64,000 nucleotides of DNA, taken from Onstottus_B arcticum (GTDB lineage: Bacteria; Acidobacteriota; Blastocatellia; UBA7656). Below the pieces are notes generated by a model. It did no database searches, had not been told where the DNA came from, and was given only the letters and a program-made list of their open reading frames with translations. The position numbers and the translations under genes are program-made. Location of the stretch: assembly GCA_038040485.1 (NCBI GenBank), contig JBBPIE010000018.1, positions 1 to 64,000 on the forward strand. Reading direction: 5' to 3'. Shown here piece after piece: positions 45,651 through 54,262 of this stretch. Each line of letters opens with the position of its first letter. Position 1 is the stretch's first letter.

Positions 45651-48581
45651 ATGGTTGCCCGCGCATCACGACGGTTACCAGGCTTTCGTTTCGAGGCGCA
45701 ATCGTCGCGTCTCACCGAAGCTCTGCCACGCATGGACGTAGCGGTGTTCGTCGGCTTCGCGGCGTCTGGCCCGCTTCAAACGCCGGTCGCTATCGAAGAC
45801 GCTGCGCAGTTCGCAGCGATATTCGGAGAAGATGCGCCCTTGTTGTGGGACAAAGATCGCGGGGGCGAGCTTCGCGCACACCTGGCCCCGGCGGTTCGAA
45901 GTTTTTTTAGCAACGGAGGCCGCCGGTGTTGGATAGTGCGGGTGGCCGCGTCTGAAGCGCGCTCGAACTTCTTTCCGATTCCGGGGCTTGCCGGGGCGCG
46001 GTTCAACGCTGCTGGAACGCTGGATCAGATCGAGCCTGCATTTGCCCGAGCGCGCTCGGAAGGAAGCTGGTCCGACTCGACGAGCGTAAGCGCGGCGCTT
46101 ATGAGCAAGCCGGTCGAAGCGTTCAAGCTGTCTCGTGACGCAGTGATGATTGACGGCTCGCTAAGACAAGCCTTCGTCGTCGATCTCAATCTCGCCGCCC
46201 CGGACGATGTCGTGCGCGGCGACTTGCTGCGGCTCACCTTTGGCGATGCCGGCGCCGGCGAAGCAGAGTTTATGTTGATGGTCGCGATCGAATCGGTTGC
46301 CGGGTCTTCCGCCAGCCCGCCCGCTCCAAACGCTTTTCGCGCGGCTGGCCGCCGCGCTGTCTGGCTCAGGCCGGGCGTTTGGTCGTCACCTCCTGAATCT
46401 ACAACGGCGACGGCGCGAGTGTTCACGCGTCTAAGGCAGGGCGGACCAGAACCCGACGGCTTTGAGAGCGAAGAGATCGACGCGCTGATTCGATGGCCCG
46501 CAAATGAGGACGACCCGGTGACGCTCGACCTCGACATGACGATTGCGGAAGTGCCTTCGCCGGGTTCGCTCGTGCGCGTCGACGCGGGCAACGAGCAGTT
46601 TTGGCTCGCGGTCGAAGACGCCGGCGTGATTCAGAGTCCCGACTTGCCGCCGCGCGACATCGTCCGAGTGACGGGACGCGGGATGTGGCTGATGAACAGC
46701 GCGCCCGGTCCGATGCCGGACAAGCCGCGGGTCTGCGAAAAGCTGACCTTCGAGTTGTGGGCGCGTGAAAGCGACAAGGCTCCGCTTCGATTGGGCGATG
46801 TGGGATTCGAAGACGGTCATTCGCGTTTTTGGGGGGGACTTCCAACCGACGAAGAACTCTATCGGGACGAGGGCTCGAACTTTCGCGAAGGCCAGGTCGA
46901 GCTGACTTTCGAGAGAGAGCGCGTCACGCTTTGGCGAAACAAGATAGACCGCCGCTTCCCGCTTGCAGGCTCGCCGGCGGCCAACGCGGTCTACTTTCCA
47001 ATCGGGATGCCGATCATCCCGGACACGTATCTCGGTCCGGTAAAGTCCGAAGCGACGCGGCTCGAGCGCGACGGGCTCGCTCGCTTTGATGCGAGCTTGT
47101 TCCTGGATCCCGATCTAATCGAGGCGGGCACGTCCGCTTTTTCCGAGCGAGCAGACTTCCTGCGTTACGGAAGCATCACGCCCCGACGGCTTCGCGGGAT
47201 TCACGCGGCGCTTGGGTTTGGCGAATCCACGCTCACCGACGAAGCGACTATCGTCGCCGTGCCCGACGCGGTTCATCGCCAGTGGCAGCGAGCGAACGAT
47301 GAGTCGCCGCCAAGTGCCTCGGAGTCGTCGCCTCCCGCAAGGCCAGAGTGGTGGCACTTTCTCGATTGCACGGCGAATCCGGAGATACCTCGCACGAAAG
47401 AACCGAAGCGAGGCTACTTTCTGGATTGCGACGCCCGGGTCATCCCCGCGCCCGAGCTTCAGGCGAGCGAGCCAGACCCGTCGGGCTCATTCACTCTCAC
47501 GTGGTCGCGCCCGTTGGACGGCGCACAGTTCACTTTGGAAGAAGCGGCGCGCCCGAACTTCACCGGCGCTGTTGCAGTCTACTCAGGCGAAGGCGATCGG
47601 TTTGCCATCTACGGCCGCGCGCAAGGCGACTACTACTACCGAGTGCGCGCGGAAACCGGAAGACAGGTGAGTGACTGGTCCAACGGCGTAGCTGTGAGCG
47701 TGTCGCCGGCCGATAGCTATCACCAATCGGACGATTACTCGACGGACACTTTGCTTGCTGTGCATCGGGGGCTGCTTCGAATGTGCGGCGCGCGCGGCGA
47801 CCTGTTCGCGGTGCTGGCTTTGCCGGAGCACTACCGCGAAGACGAAGCCGAAACGTACGTGCGGCTATTGAAGTCTCCGTCTGCAAAAGCGATCAGTGTC
47901 GGAACGGCCGTGAGTCTGCCGCTGGGCGCGGGAGAAGCGAACGACTTCAGCTACGCGGCGGTCTACCATCCGTGGGTGATCAGCCGCGAGGAAACAAACT
48001 CATTCAGGCGAACGCCGCCCGATGGCGTAGCTTGCGGCGTGTTGGCGGCGCGCGCGCTCGATCGCGGCGCGTGGATCGCGCCGGCTAACGAACCGTTGCA
48101 CGGCGTGATCGCGCTGAACCGGCCAGCCGCTCGCGAGCGGCTGCTCGACTTGCAAGAGACGCAGATCAATGTCTTTCAGCAGCAACCCCGCGGGTTTCTC
48201 GCAATGAGCGAAGACACGCTGTCGGACGACGACGACTTGAGGCCGATAAACGTGCGGCGCTTGCTGATTCTGCTGCGGCGGCTGGCGACAGGGCTGGGCG
48301 CACGCTACGTGTTCGAGCCGAACGACGATTCATTTCGCAGGCTGGTGCAGCGAGGCTTCGAGGCGATGCTCGACGATTTGTTTCAACGCGGGGCATTCGC
48401 CGGCGGCACACCGCAGGCTTCGTTTCAAGTGGTCACCAGCAATTCGCTCAATACGCCGGCAAGCGTCGATCAGGGGCGGTTCATTGTGGAGCTGCGAGTC
48501 GCGCCGTCCTTGCCGCTTACGTTTCTGACTATCCGCTTGATAGCCGCAGGCGATCGCGGACTGGTCGTGGAGGGAAGATAG
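45651..48581 (+). CDS. Large second tail sheath protein with probable Fn3-like insert
   Basis: 976 aa, about twice the usual sheath size. The N-terminal domain begins MVARASRRLPGFRFEAQSSR, with MDVAVFVGFAASGPLQTPVA close to the sheath 'VxVFVGxA' signature. Residues ~580-680 (PELQASEPDPSGSFTLTWSR ... YYYRVRAETGRQVSDWSNG) resemble a fibronectin type III fold inserted between sheath domains. The C-terminal portion (PINVRRLLILLRRLATGLGA, YVFEPNDDSFRRLVQRGFEA, FLTIRLIAAGDRG) is the conserved sheath core. Likely a baseplate-proximal or decorated sheath variant (Afp3/4-like) exposed on the surface. Confidence 0.85.
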   Translation: MVARASRRLPGFRFEAQSSRLTEALPRMDVAVFVGFAASGPLQTPVAIEDAAQFAAIFGEDAPLLWDKDRGGELRAHLAPAVRSFFSNGGRRCWIVRVAASEARSNFFPIPGLAGARFNAAGTLDQIEPAFARARSEGSWSDSTSVSAALMSKPVEAFKLSRDAVMIDGSLRQAFVVDLNLAAPDDVVRGDLLRLTFGDAGAGEAEFMLMVAIESVAGSSASPPAPNAFRAAGRRAVWLRPGVWSSPPESTTATARVFTRLRQGGPEPDGFESEEIDALIRWPANEDDPVTLDLDMTIAEVPSPGSLVRVDAGNEQFWLAVEDAGVIQSPDLPPRDIVRVTGRGMWLMNSAPGPMPDKPRVCEKLTFELWARESDKAPLRLGDVGFEDGHSRFWGGLPTDEELYRDEGSNFREGQVELTFERERVTLWRNKIDRRFPLAGSPAANAVYFPIGMPIIPDTYLGPVKSEATRLERDGLARFDASLFLDPDLIEAGTSAFSERADFLRYGSITPRRLRGIHAALGFGESTLTDEATIVAVPDAVHRQWQRANDESPPSASESSPPARPEWWHFLDCTANPEIPRTKEPKRGYFLDCDARVIPAPELQASEPDPSGSFTLTWSRPLDGAQFTLEEAARPNFTGAVAVYSGEGDRFAIYGRAQGDYYYRVRAETGRQVSDWSNGVAVSVSPADSYHQSDDYSTDTLLAVHRGLLRMCGARGDLFAVLALPEHYREDEAETYVRLLKSPSAKAISVGTAVSLPLGAGEANDFSYAAVYHPWVISREETNSFRRTPPDGVACGVLAARALDRGAWIAPANEPLHGVIALNRPAARERLLDLQETQINVFQQQPRGFLAMSEDTLSDDDDLRPINVRRLLILLRRLATGLGARYVFEPNDDSFRRLVQRGFEAMLDDLFQRGAFAGGTPQASFQVVTSNSLNTPASVDQGRFIVELRVAPSLPLTFLTIRLIAAGDRGLVVEGR

Positions 48582-48584
48582 CCG

Positions 48585-49055
48585 ATGGCGAACCCGGCTG
48601 ACGAAACGGTGAAGTATCCGTTCACCTCTTTCAACTTCTCGGTTGAGATCAACGTGCCGGGAGTCGCGCCAAAAGTCTGCAACGCGTCGTTTTCGGATTG
48701 CGACGGGCTGGAGATGTCGATGGACGTGAAGACGATTCGCGAAGGCGGCAACAACGGCAAGCAGATTCGATTGACCGGGCCCCTGACGTTCGGCTCGCTG
48801 ACATTGAAGCGCGGAATGACCGCGAGCTTCGATCTGTGGCACTGGTTCAACAAGGTGCTGACAGACGCGTCGCTACGGGCGGATGCGGAAGTAGTGCTGC
48901 TTGCTGTGGACGGAACAACCGAGCGCGCTCGCTTTGTGTTGTCGCGTTGCGTGCCCGTCAAGCTGAAAGCCCCGGCGCTGAGCGCGAAGGACGGAACGCT
49001 GGCGATCGAGGAGCTTCAGCTCGCTTATGAGTCGTTGTCGTTGAAGGAACAATGA
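48585..49055 (+). CDS. Tail tube protein 2 (Afp5-like)
   Basis: 156 aa, 3 bases after the large sheath stop, so co-translated. It has the tube fold with YPFTSFNFSVEINVPGVAPK, CNASFSDCDGLEMSMDVKTI and LAIEELQLAYESLSLKEQ. It is only distantly similar to tube 1; two cysteines (~33 and ~39) and one more at ~120 are extra. In Afp-like systems the second tube forms the baseplate-proximal ring joining tube and spike. Confidence 0.9.
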   Translation: MANPADETVKYPFTSFNFSVEINVPGVAPKVCNASFSDCDGLEMSMDVKTIREGGNNGKQIRLTGPLTFGSLTLKRGMTASFDLWHWFNKVLTDASLRADAEVVLLAVDGTTERARFVLSRCVPVKLKAPALSAKDGTLAIEELQLAYESLSLKEQ

Positions 49056-49063
49056 GGGAGGTC

Positions 49064-49171
49064 GGTCCTTGGTCCTTAGTCATTAGTCCCTGGTCCTTAG
49101 CACTTAGTTCTCAAGTGCCAGGACATTGGTGACAACTCAGGACCAAGGACCAATGACCAAGGACTAGGGAC
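49064..49171. repeat. Inverted repeat with GGTCCTT 7-nt words
   Basis: The whole gap between tube 2 and the Pvc7-like gene reads as seven-base words: GGTCCTT, GGTCCTT, AGTCATT, AGTCCCT, GGTCCTT on the left and the complement GACCAAG, GACCAAT, GACCAAG, GACTAGG on the right. The element ends about 6 bases before the next start codon. Confidence 0.85.
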
Positions 49172-49177
49172 ATTACC

Positions 49178-49996
49178 ATGCCTGATTCGGTGAAACTCGA
49201 AAAAGCTCAACTGTGGGAGCTGGAGCCGGACTTCAAAAGGGAGAAGGAAGGCGGCAAGCGGGTAACGGTTCAGTTCAACCCCGAGACGTTGAAGGTGAGC
49301 TTTGCCAACCAGATCGCTACGCCCGAAGGCGCCGGCGACCAAAAAGGAACTCCTGCCCGCCAGTTCGTAGGGGCGGGCACGACCAAGCTCGCGTTGCAGC
49401 TTTGGTTCGATGTCAGCTCGCCGCTTTCCGAAGAGGCGACACCCGAGGGCGAGACCACAGTTACCGACGTGCGCAAGCTAACCCAGGAGGTCGCTTACTT
49501 CATCACCCCGATCGAAGAGGGGAAGAAGTTCGTACCGCCGGCTGTGCGGTTCTTGTGGGGCTCGTTTCAGTTCGAAGGAATCATGGACGCGCTCGAAGAG
49601 TCACTCGAGTTCTTCTCGAGCGAAGGCAAACCGCTTCGCGCGAGCATGTCGGTGTCGATGTCACAACAGAAGATTACCAAGTTCACGTTTCGGGACACAG
49701 GCAGTTCGCCCGGCGCGGGAGCAGCTTCGCCCGCGGGCACGAAGCCGATGACCCAGGCGCCGGCCAATTCGAATCTGCAAAATTTGGCTTCCAACCAGGG
49801 AAAAGGCGACCAGTGGCAAATCATCGCTGAACTCAATGGAATTGAAAACCCGAGGCTGCTCCAGCCGGGCCAGTTGATCGACATGGACGTCAGCGTGTCC
49901 GCGCCCTCCGCGAGCTTTGGAATCAACACGTCGACTGCGAACGCGCCCGGAGCTTCCGTTGGTGTCGGCGCGGAGATTCAAGGGCGTGTGAGCTGA
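49178..49996 (+). CDS. CIS tube-to-spike adaptor, Pvc7/Afp7-like
   Basis: 272 aa. Begins KLEKAQLWELEPDFKREKEG with QFNPETLKVSFANQI, the eCIS Pvc7-type N-terminal domain; a mid region (LWFDVSSPLSEEATPEGETT, FVPPAVRFLWGSFQFEGIMD) is typical of the gp53-like adaptor. The C-terminal ~90 residues hold QWQIIAELNGIENPRLLQPG, a possible LysM-like segment, before a Ser/Ala-rich tail. It links the tube to the spike complex. It is followed after 37 bases by the Pvc6-like gene. Confidence 0.8.
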   Translation: MPDSVKLEKAQLWELEPDFKREKEGGKRVTVQFNPETLKVSFANQIATPEGAGDQKGTPARQFVGAGTTKLALQLWFDVSSPLSEEATPEGETTVTDVRKLTQEVAYFITPIEEGKKFVPPAVRFLWGSFQFEGIMDALEESLEFFSSEGKPLRASMSVSMSQQKITKFTFRDTGSSPGAGAASPAGTKPMTQAPANSNLQNLASNQGKGDQWQIIAELNGIENPRLLQPGQLIDMDVSVSAPSASFGINTSTANAPGASVGVGAEIQGRVS

Positions 49997-50033
49997 TCCC
50001 ACGAAACCGCCTCAGAGCGAAGGAGCAGAAAAG

Positions 50034-50201
50034 ATGGCAGTCGTGATCAACGAGTTCGAAGTCGCACCGCAAGAGCGAGGTCAACAGTCGAGTTCCAGTG
50101 CCGCAGGTTCATCGTCCTCGGCTCAGCCGCCAAAGCCCGAAGAGGTCGAGCGCGCGATGCGCCGGCAACTTGAACGATTGGCCCGAGTGCAAGCGCACTA
50201 G
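50034..50201 (+). CDS. Pvc6/DUF5908-like 55-aa CIS protein
   Basis: A 55-aa protein (MAVVINEFEVAPQERGQQ, an Ser-rich linker, then PPKPEEVERAMRRQLERLAR) with AAGGAGC upstream. It is too short for most gene finders. DUF5908 proteins (Afp6, Pvc6) of this length, with a short beta start and a single C-terminal helix, lie next to the Pvc7 gene in eCIS loci. The match is by length, place and sequence character, so moderate. It may act as a small baseplate plug or adaptor. Confidence 0.65.
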   Translation: MAVVINEFEVAPQERGQQSSSSAAGSSSSAQPPKPEEVERAMRRQLERLARVQAH

Positions 50202-50228
50202 CGGAGTCTGCCCCGCCGGCATTGGAGG

Positions 50229-50320
50229 CCTGTAAGGGCGGCCCTCCGTGGCCGCCCCTCGTCTCGGAGCGGGCAGGTTCATCTGATGGAGGGGCGGCCA
50301 CGGAGGGCCGCCCTTACAGG
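50229..50320. repeat. Inverted repeat, GTANGGGCGNCCCTCCG family (copy 2)
   Basis: Perfect or near-perfect 32-nt arms 50229-50260 (CCTGTAAGGGCGGCCCTCCG...) and 50289-50320. It shares its outer and central words with 38347-38431. It ends 17 bases before the gpD start codon, so the hairpin probably sits in that gene's leader. Confidence 0.85.
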
Positions 50321-50336
50321 GGTGACCGGGAAACGA

Positions 50337-51404
50337 ATGCCGAACGAATCGGAAAAAGGATTTAGTTCCACGAGGCCGACGATCAATGTCGGAGGCGAGG
50401 ACAAAGGCGATCTGGCCGGCGGCTTGTTGCGCTTGCTGATCGTTGAGGACACCAGCGGTTTGTACCGCTGCGAGGCCACGTTCGGAAACCTCGGCGACAA
50501 GGATGGCCGTCCGAACTTTCTTTACTTCGACCGGCAGACGCTCGATTTCGGCAAGGACTTCAAGATCAAGCTCGATTCCGACGTTATCTTCGACGGGAGA
50601 ATAACAGCGCTAGAAGCGAGCTTTCCCGAGGGCCAGCCGCCCGAGATCACCGTGCTGGCCGAGGACCGGTTTCAGGACCTGCGGATGACCCGGCGCACGC
50701 GCAGCTTCGCCGACGTGAGCGACTCGGATGTTATGAGCCAGGTCGCCAGCGATCACGGCTTGAGCCCAAGCGTCAGTGTAACGGGTCCAACTTACAAAGT
50801 GCTCGCCCAGATCAATCAAAGCGATCTCGCTTTCCTGCGCGAGCGCGCGCGGGCGATCGACGCCGAGTTGTGGATGGAAGGCAGCACGTTGAACGCGAAG
50901 CCGCGCACGAATCGAATCGGCGGGAGCGTCGAGATGACTCATGGCAACAAGCTTCGCGAGTTCTCGGTGATGGCGGACCTCGCTCGCCAACGCACCAGCG
51001 TGACGGTGAGCGGTTGGGACGTGCACTCCAAGTCGGAGTTGAAGCACGAGGCGGGCGACTCGGTGCTGGGAGGCGAGCTGAACGGCGACGCGAGCGGCGC
51101 GAGCATTCTTCAATCGGCGTTTGGCGCGCGCAAGGAAGCGGTCGCGCACACCGTGCCGCTAACGAGTCAGGAGACGCAGACGGAGGCTGAAGCGCTGTTC
51201 AAGATGACGGCCCGCCGGTTCATCGTGGGGCGGGGAGTGGCGGAGACTTCAAGCAAGCTGCGAGTCGGCGCATACGTCGACTTGAAGGAGATCGGTCCGC
51301 TGTTCAGCGGCAAATACTACTTGTCAGAAATCAAACACGTGTTCGACAGCACGAAAGGACTGAGGACGGAGTTCGTTGGGGAAAGACCGGGGATGGGGAA
51401 ATGA
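50337..51404 (+). CDS. Spike/hub protein, P2 gpD / VgrG N-terminal type (Pvc8-like)
   Basis: 355 aa from the ATG at 50337; a longer frame runs through the inverted repeat. Hub-fold markers are LLRLLIVEDTSGLYRCEATF, a VIFDGRITALEASFPEGQPP strand, ALAEDRFQDLRM-type region (ITVLAEDRFQDLRMTRRTRS), and SDLAFLRERARAIDAELWME, which matches gp27/gpD of Myoviridae. It forms the central hub that joins tube and gpV spike. The following gene of the canonical order (gpV) is delayed by the four-helix-bundle gene insertion. Confidence 0.88.
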   Translation: MPNESEKGFSSTRPTINVGGEDKGDLAGGLLRLLIVEDTSGLYRCEATFGNLGDKDGRPNFLYFDRQTLDFGKDFKIKLDSDVIFDGRITALEASFPEGQPPEITVLAEDRFQDLRMTRRTRSFADVSDSDVMSQVASDHGLSPSVSVTGPTYKVLAQINQSDLAFLRERARAIDAELWMEGSTLNAKPRTNRIGGSVEMTHGNKLREFSVMADLARQRTSVTVSGWDVHSKSELKHEAGDSVLGGELNGDASGASILQSAFGARKEAVAHTVPLTSQETQTEAEALFKMTARRFIVGRGVAETSSKLRVGAYVDLKEIGPLFSGKYYLSEIKHVFDSTKGLRTEFVGERPGMGK

Positions 51405-51564
51405 TTTTGGATTTTAGATTTTGGATTTTGGATTGCGACGGCGAAGGACGTGAACGTCTTTGGGGGAACGTGGGTCGGCGGAGTGGAAGTGATTTTGGAT
51501 TTTAGATTTTGGATTTTGGATTGCGACGGCGAAGGACGTGATCGTCTTTGGGGGAACGTGGGTC
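51402..51564. repeat. 88-bp tandem duplication of a GATTTTG-word element
   Basis: The unit starting TGATTTTGGATTTTAGAT at 51402 recurs at 51490 (period 88), including the identical flank GCGACGGCGAAGGACGTGA and TCTTTGGGGGAACGTGGGTC. The second copy diverges after 51564. It begins at the stop codon of gpD. A short complementary run at 51952-51970 overlaps the end of the four-helix-bundle gene. Confidence 0.88.
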
Positions 51565-51594
51565 ACCCGGCAAAGACGGAGGGAAGTCAGAACG

Positions 51595-51972
51595 ATGAAT
51601 GAACGCCAGTTTAAAGATCGCACCAAGAGCTTTGCGCTTCGAGTGATCAAGCTCGTTACCTCGCTCCGGAAGGGGCTGGTGGCTGACGTGATCGGAAGAC
51701 AGTTGCTCAGATCAGGGACATCGGTCGGAGCGAATTATCGTGCTGCATGCCGCGGTAGATCGACCGCGGACGTGGTCAACAAACTGGGAGTCGTTGAAGA
51801 GGAAGCAGACGAATCCCTTTTCTGGATGGAACTACTGGTGGACGCGCAGATTGTCTCAGCAAAGCAGCTTGCTCCTCTTATGACGGAGACAAACGAGATC
51901 ATAGCGATGGTCGTTGCGTCGATAAAAACATTGCGGCGGCGAACCGCGGGCAATCCAAAATCCAAAATATGA
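51595..51972 (+). CDS. Four-helix-bundle protein (23S rRNA intervening-sequence type)
   Basis: 125 aa from the ATG at 51595, with GGAGGGAAG upstream. Family hallmarks (TIGR02436, IVP): RTKSFALRVIKLVTSL, LRSGTSVGANYRAACRGRST, EEADESLFWMELLVDA. These bundles are found as free genes or inside rRNA intervening sequences; function unknown. The last six residues (NPKSKI) are encoded by the AATCCAAAATCCAAAATA repeat run, and the stop overlaps the gpV start (ATGA). It interrupts the expected gpD-gpV order and is flanked by GATTTTG-word repeats on both sides, which suggests insertion as a unit. Confidence 0.85.
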   Translation: MNERQFKDRTKSFALRVIKLVTSLRKGLVADVIGRQLLRSGTSVGANYRAACRGRSTADVVNKLGVVEEEADESLFWMELLVDAQIVSAKQLAPLMTETNEIIAMVVASIKTLRRRTAGNPKSKI

Positions 51973-52682
51973 GCTCTAGTCTACTCGACATAATGACTGA
52001 CGCGCGCGTTCCCGCCGGGCTCGGCGGGCGGTGGTACGGCGTGTTTCCGGCGCTTGTGGTCGACATCAACGACCCCGACGGACAAGGCCGCGTCAAGATC
52101 ACTCTGCCCTGGTCGCCCGACACCAGCGGTTCGCGCTACGAAGCGTGGGCTCGGCTTGCCACGATGATGGCCGGCAACAATCGCGGAAGCTGGTTCATTC
52201 CCGACACCAACGACGAAGTGCTCATCGCCTTTGAAGGAGGCGATCCCCGCAGGCCGTATGTCATCGGCGCCTTGTGGAATGGAAGCGACTCGCCGCCCGA
52301 GACGATGGACGGCGCGGGCAACAACTACAAGAAGGTCCTGCGCTCGCGCAACGGCGTAAAGATCACGTTGGACGACACCGACGGCCGCGAGCAGTTGATT
52401 CTCGAAACACCCGGCGGGCAGAAGCTCACGATGAAGGACGGGCCGGATTCGGTTGAGGTCGTCGACAGCAACGGCAACTCGATCAAGCTCGAGCCTTCGG
52501 GCATCACCGTCACCGCTTCGGCGAAGGTCACGATCAACGCAGCTCAAGTAGAAGTCTCGGCCGGGATGGTCACGGTCAACGCCGGCATGTCGAAATTCAG
52601 CGGAGTCGTGCAAGCCGACACGATCATCAGCAACAGTGTGATAAGCGCTTCGTACACGCCCGGCGCGGGGAACATCTGGTGA
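51969..52682 (+). CDS. Baseplate spike protein V (gpV/VgrG-type)
   Basis: 237 aa, start overlapping the previous stop by 4 bases. Features: GVFPALVVDINDPDGQGRVK and ITLPWSPDT, the gpV/gp5 OB-fold, NNRGSWFIPDTNDEVLIAFE and GGDPRRPYVIGALWNGSDSP, then a C-terminal beta-helix-like tail of repeats (KVTINAAQVEVSAGMVTVNA). It makes the trimeric spike tip below the hub. No separate PAAR gene is seen, so the tip may be capped by this protein's own C-terminus or by a gene outside the window. Confidence 0.9.
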   Translation: MSSSLLDIMTDARVPAGLGGRWYGVFPALVVDINDPDGQGRVKITLPWSPDTSGSRYEAWARLATMMAGNNRGSWFIPDTNDEVLIAFEGGDPRRPYVIGALWNGSDSPPETMDGAGNNYKKVLRSRNGVKITLDDTDGREQLILETPGGQKLTMKDGPDSVEVVDSNGNSIKLEPSGITVTASAKVTINAAQVEVSAGMVTVNAGMSKFSGVVQADTIISNSVISASYTPGAGNIW

Positions 52683-54262
52683 TTTCAACAGCGGTCAAAC
52701 ATGAAACGCAGTGGGTGACGGCGTCTCCGATTTGGGGCACGGCGGCGGCCGACCCTGTGTTGATGCAGCGGCCGGCCGTGTTGCGTTTCGATTCGGACAG
52801 CTTCATGCAGGACGTCGCGCAGTTGTTGGAGTCGTCGCCCGTCAGGCTTTCGGAGTTCATCGCGAAACCGGAGAGCTTTCAAGCGCGGCCAACCGGCAAG
52901 GGAAAAGACTGGAAGCCCAAACCGCCGCCCCACCTCAAGCTCTATCAGCCCGCGCACGGACACTTCTACCTGGCCTCTGCCAGCCTTGTGTGCCGGTTGC
53001 CGGGCTTGCCCGACCGCGTGGTGAACACCGCCTCGAATGAGAAGGTCAGCCTCGTTCTCCGGCGAATCGGACCCGGCAATCGAGAGATGGCCTGGGTCAC
53101 GGACTCGGCCAACGCCAAAAAGTGGCAGCCGCTCAACCCCGACGAGGCGGGCGAATTCAAGGCACTGGCGCCGGCTGAAGAACTGTTGCCGATGTTCCCG
53201 ATAAACTTTATCGAGAACAGCAGGCGAAGGCGGTTGTTTGTCGGATTGATCCCGACTTCGAGCCGTGAATCGTTTCAGGCCGCGCCGGCGTTGGGACTCT
53301 TCCCGGAACCGGAGATCGACCCGAAAACAAAGCAGCCCCTCGACCCGCGAATGCAGGAGATCGAAGCGCGCGTCATCGACCGGCTCAAGCAACTTAATGA
53401 ACTCAAGCCCGACAAGAAAGTACCCGCGCCAAGCGAAGAGGAGAAAGAAAGCTACTTGTTTATGCTGCTCGATCTCGCGGACTTCATTTCAACAAACGCG
53501 AGCGCGACCTGGCAGTCGATCTACAGCGGCGCGGCGCCTGCACAAAGCAACCCGGGCCGCTTGTTGTACGACGTGCTGGCGCGAGCCAACGTCCAGGCAG
53601 CAGGATCGCCAACCTGGCAAAGCGCGCTCCGGGCTGTGTGGGACCAGCAGGACAGAATAACCGGCGAGAGTGCGCAGGCTTCGACGCTTTCATACGATCT
53701 GAAGAAGACAAACTTGAAGGCGGCCGATCTGCGCGCCGGGCTGCAAAGCGCGCTCGGGAAATACGATGCTTCGAAGACCCCGCAACCCCCGGTGCTCGTG
53801 CCCAAGTTCGACCCCGCGGCCGAAACGTTGTACGTGCTGCGATGCGTGTATCAGCGGCCGAGCTGTTTGTTCGAATCGGACATCGTCAGCAGCGCCAGCG
53901 AACGATTCGCGATTGCGACGTTCTTCGACACGGATGCGCCCAGCCGTCCGGTGCGAATCACGCTGCCGATAGACACGAGCATCGCGGGCTTGCGCAAGTT
54001 TCCAAAGAACGTCGCATTCCTCACTTCCGACAAGCTGAGAAAACAGATGGCCGGCGTGGCCGATCTCAAAAAGGCGATTGACGGCGACCTTTCGCCGAGC
54101 CCCGACTTTCAGCTCGGCGAGATTTGTTCGTTCTCGATACCGATCATCACGTTGTGCGCCTTTATCGTGCTTTTCATTTTTCTGATCTTGCTGAACATCG
54201 CGTTTTTCTGGCTGCCGTTCATCAAGATATGTCTGCCGATTCCGTTGAAAGCGAAGAAGTGA
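52679..54262 (+). CDS. CIS-linked protein with C-terminal membrane segment, unknown function
   Basis: 527 aa, starting with GTG that overlaps the gpV stop (GTGA). No recognised domain: residues ~1-240 are mixed alpha/beta with a basic Pro-rich stretch (KGKDWKPKPPPHLKLYQP), ~240-480 is soluble, and ~487-520 (SIPIITLCAFIVLFIFLILL, then FFWLPFIKICLPIPLKAKK) is a strong hydrophobic run of one long or two short helices ending in a basic tail. In the baseplate part of the operon, such a segment could anchor the injector to a membrane. Other eCIS baseplate genes here have no such segment. Confidence 0.7.
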   Translation: MISTAVKHETQWVTASPIWGTAAADPVLMQRPAVLRFDSDSFMQDVAQLLESSPVRLSEFIAKPESFQARPTGKGKDWKPKPPPHLKLYQPAHGHFYLASASLVCRLPGLPDRVVNTASNEKVSLVLRRIGPGNREMAWVTDSANAKKWQPLNPDEAGEFKALAPAEELLPMFPINFIENSRRRRLFVGLIPTSSRESFQAAPALGLFPEPEIDPKTKQPLDPRMQEIEARVIDRLKQLNELKPDKKVPAPSEEEKESYLFMLLDLADFISTNASATWQSIYSGAAPAQSNPGRLLYDVLARANVQAAGSPTWQSALRAVWDQQDRITGESAQASTLSYDLKKTNLKAADLRAGLQSALGKYDASKTPQPPVLVPKFDPAAETLYVLRCVYQRPSCLFESDIVSSASERFAIATFFDTDAPSRPVRITLPIDTSIAGLRKFPKNVAFLTSDKLRKQMAGVADLKKAIDGDLSPSPDFQLGEICSFSIPIITLCAFIVLFIFLILLNIAFFWLPFIKICLPIPLKAKK

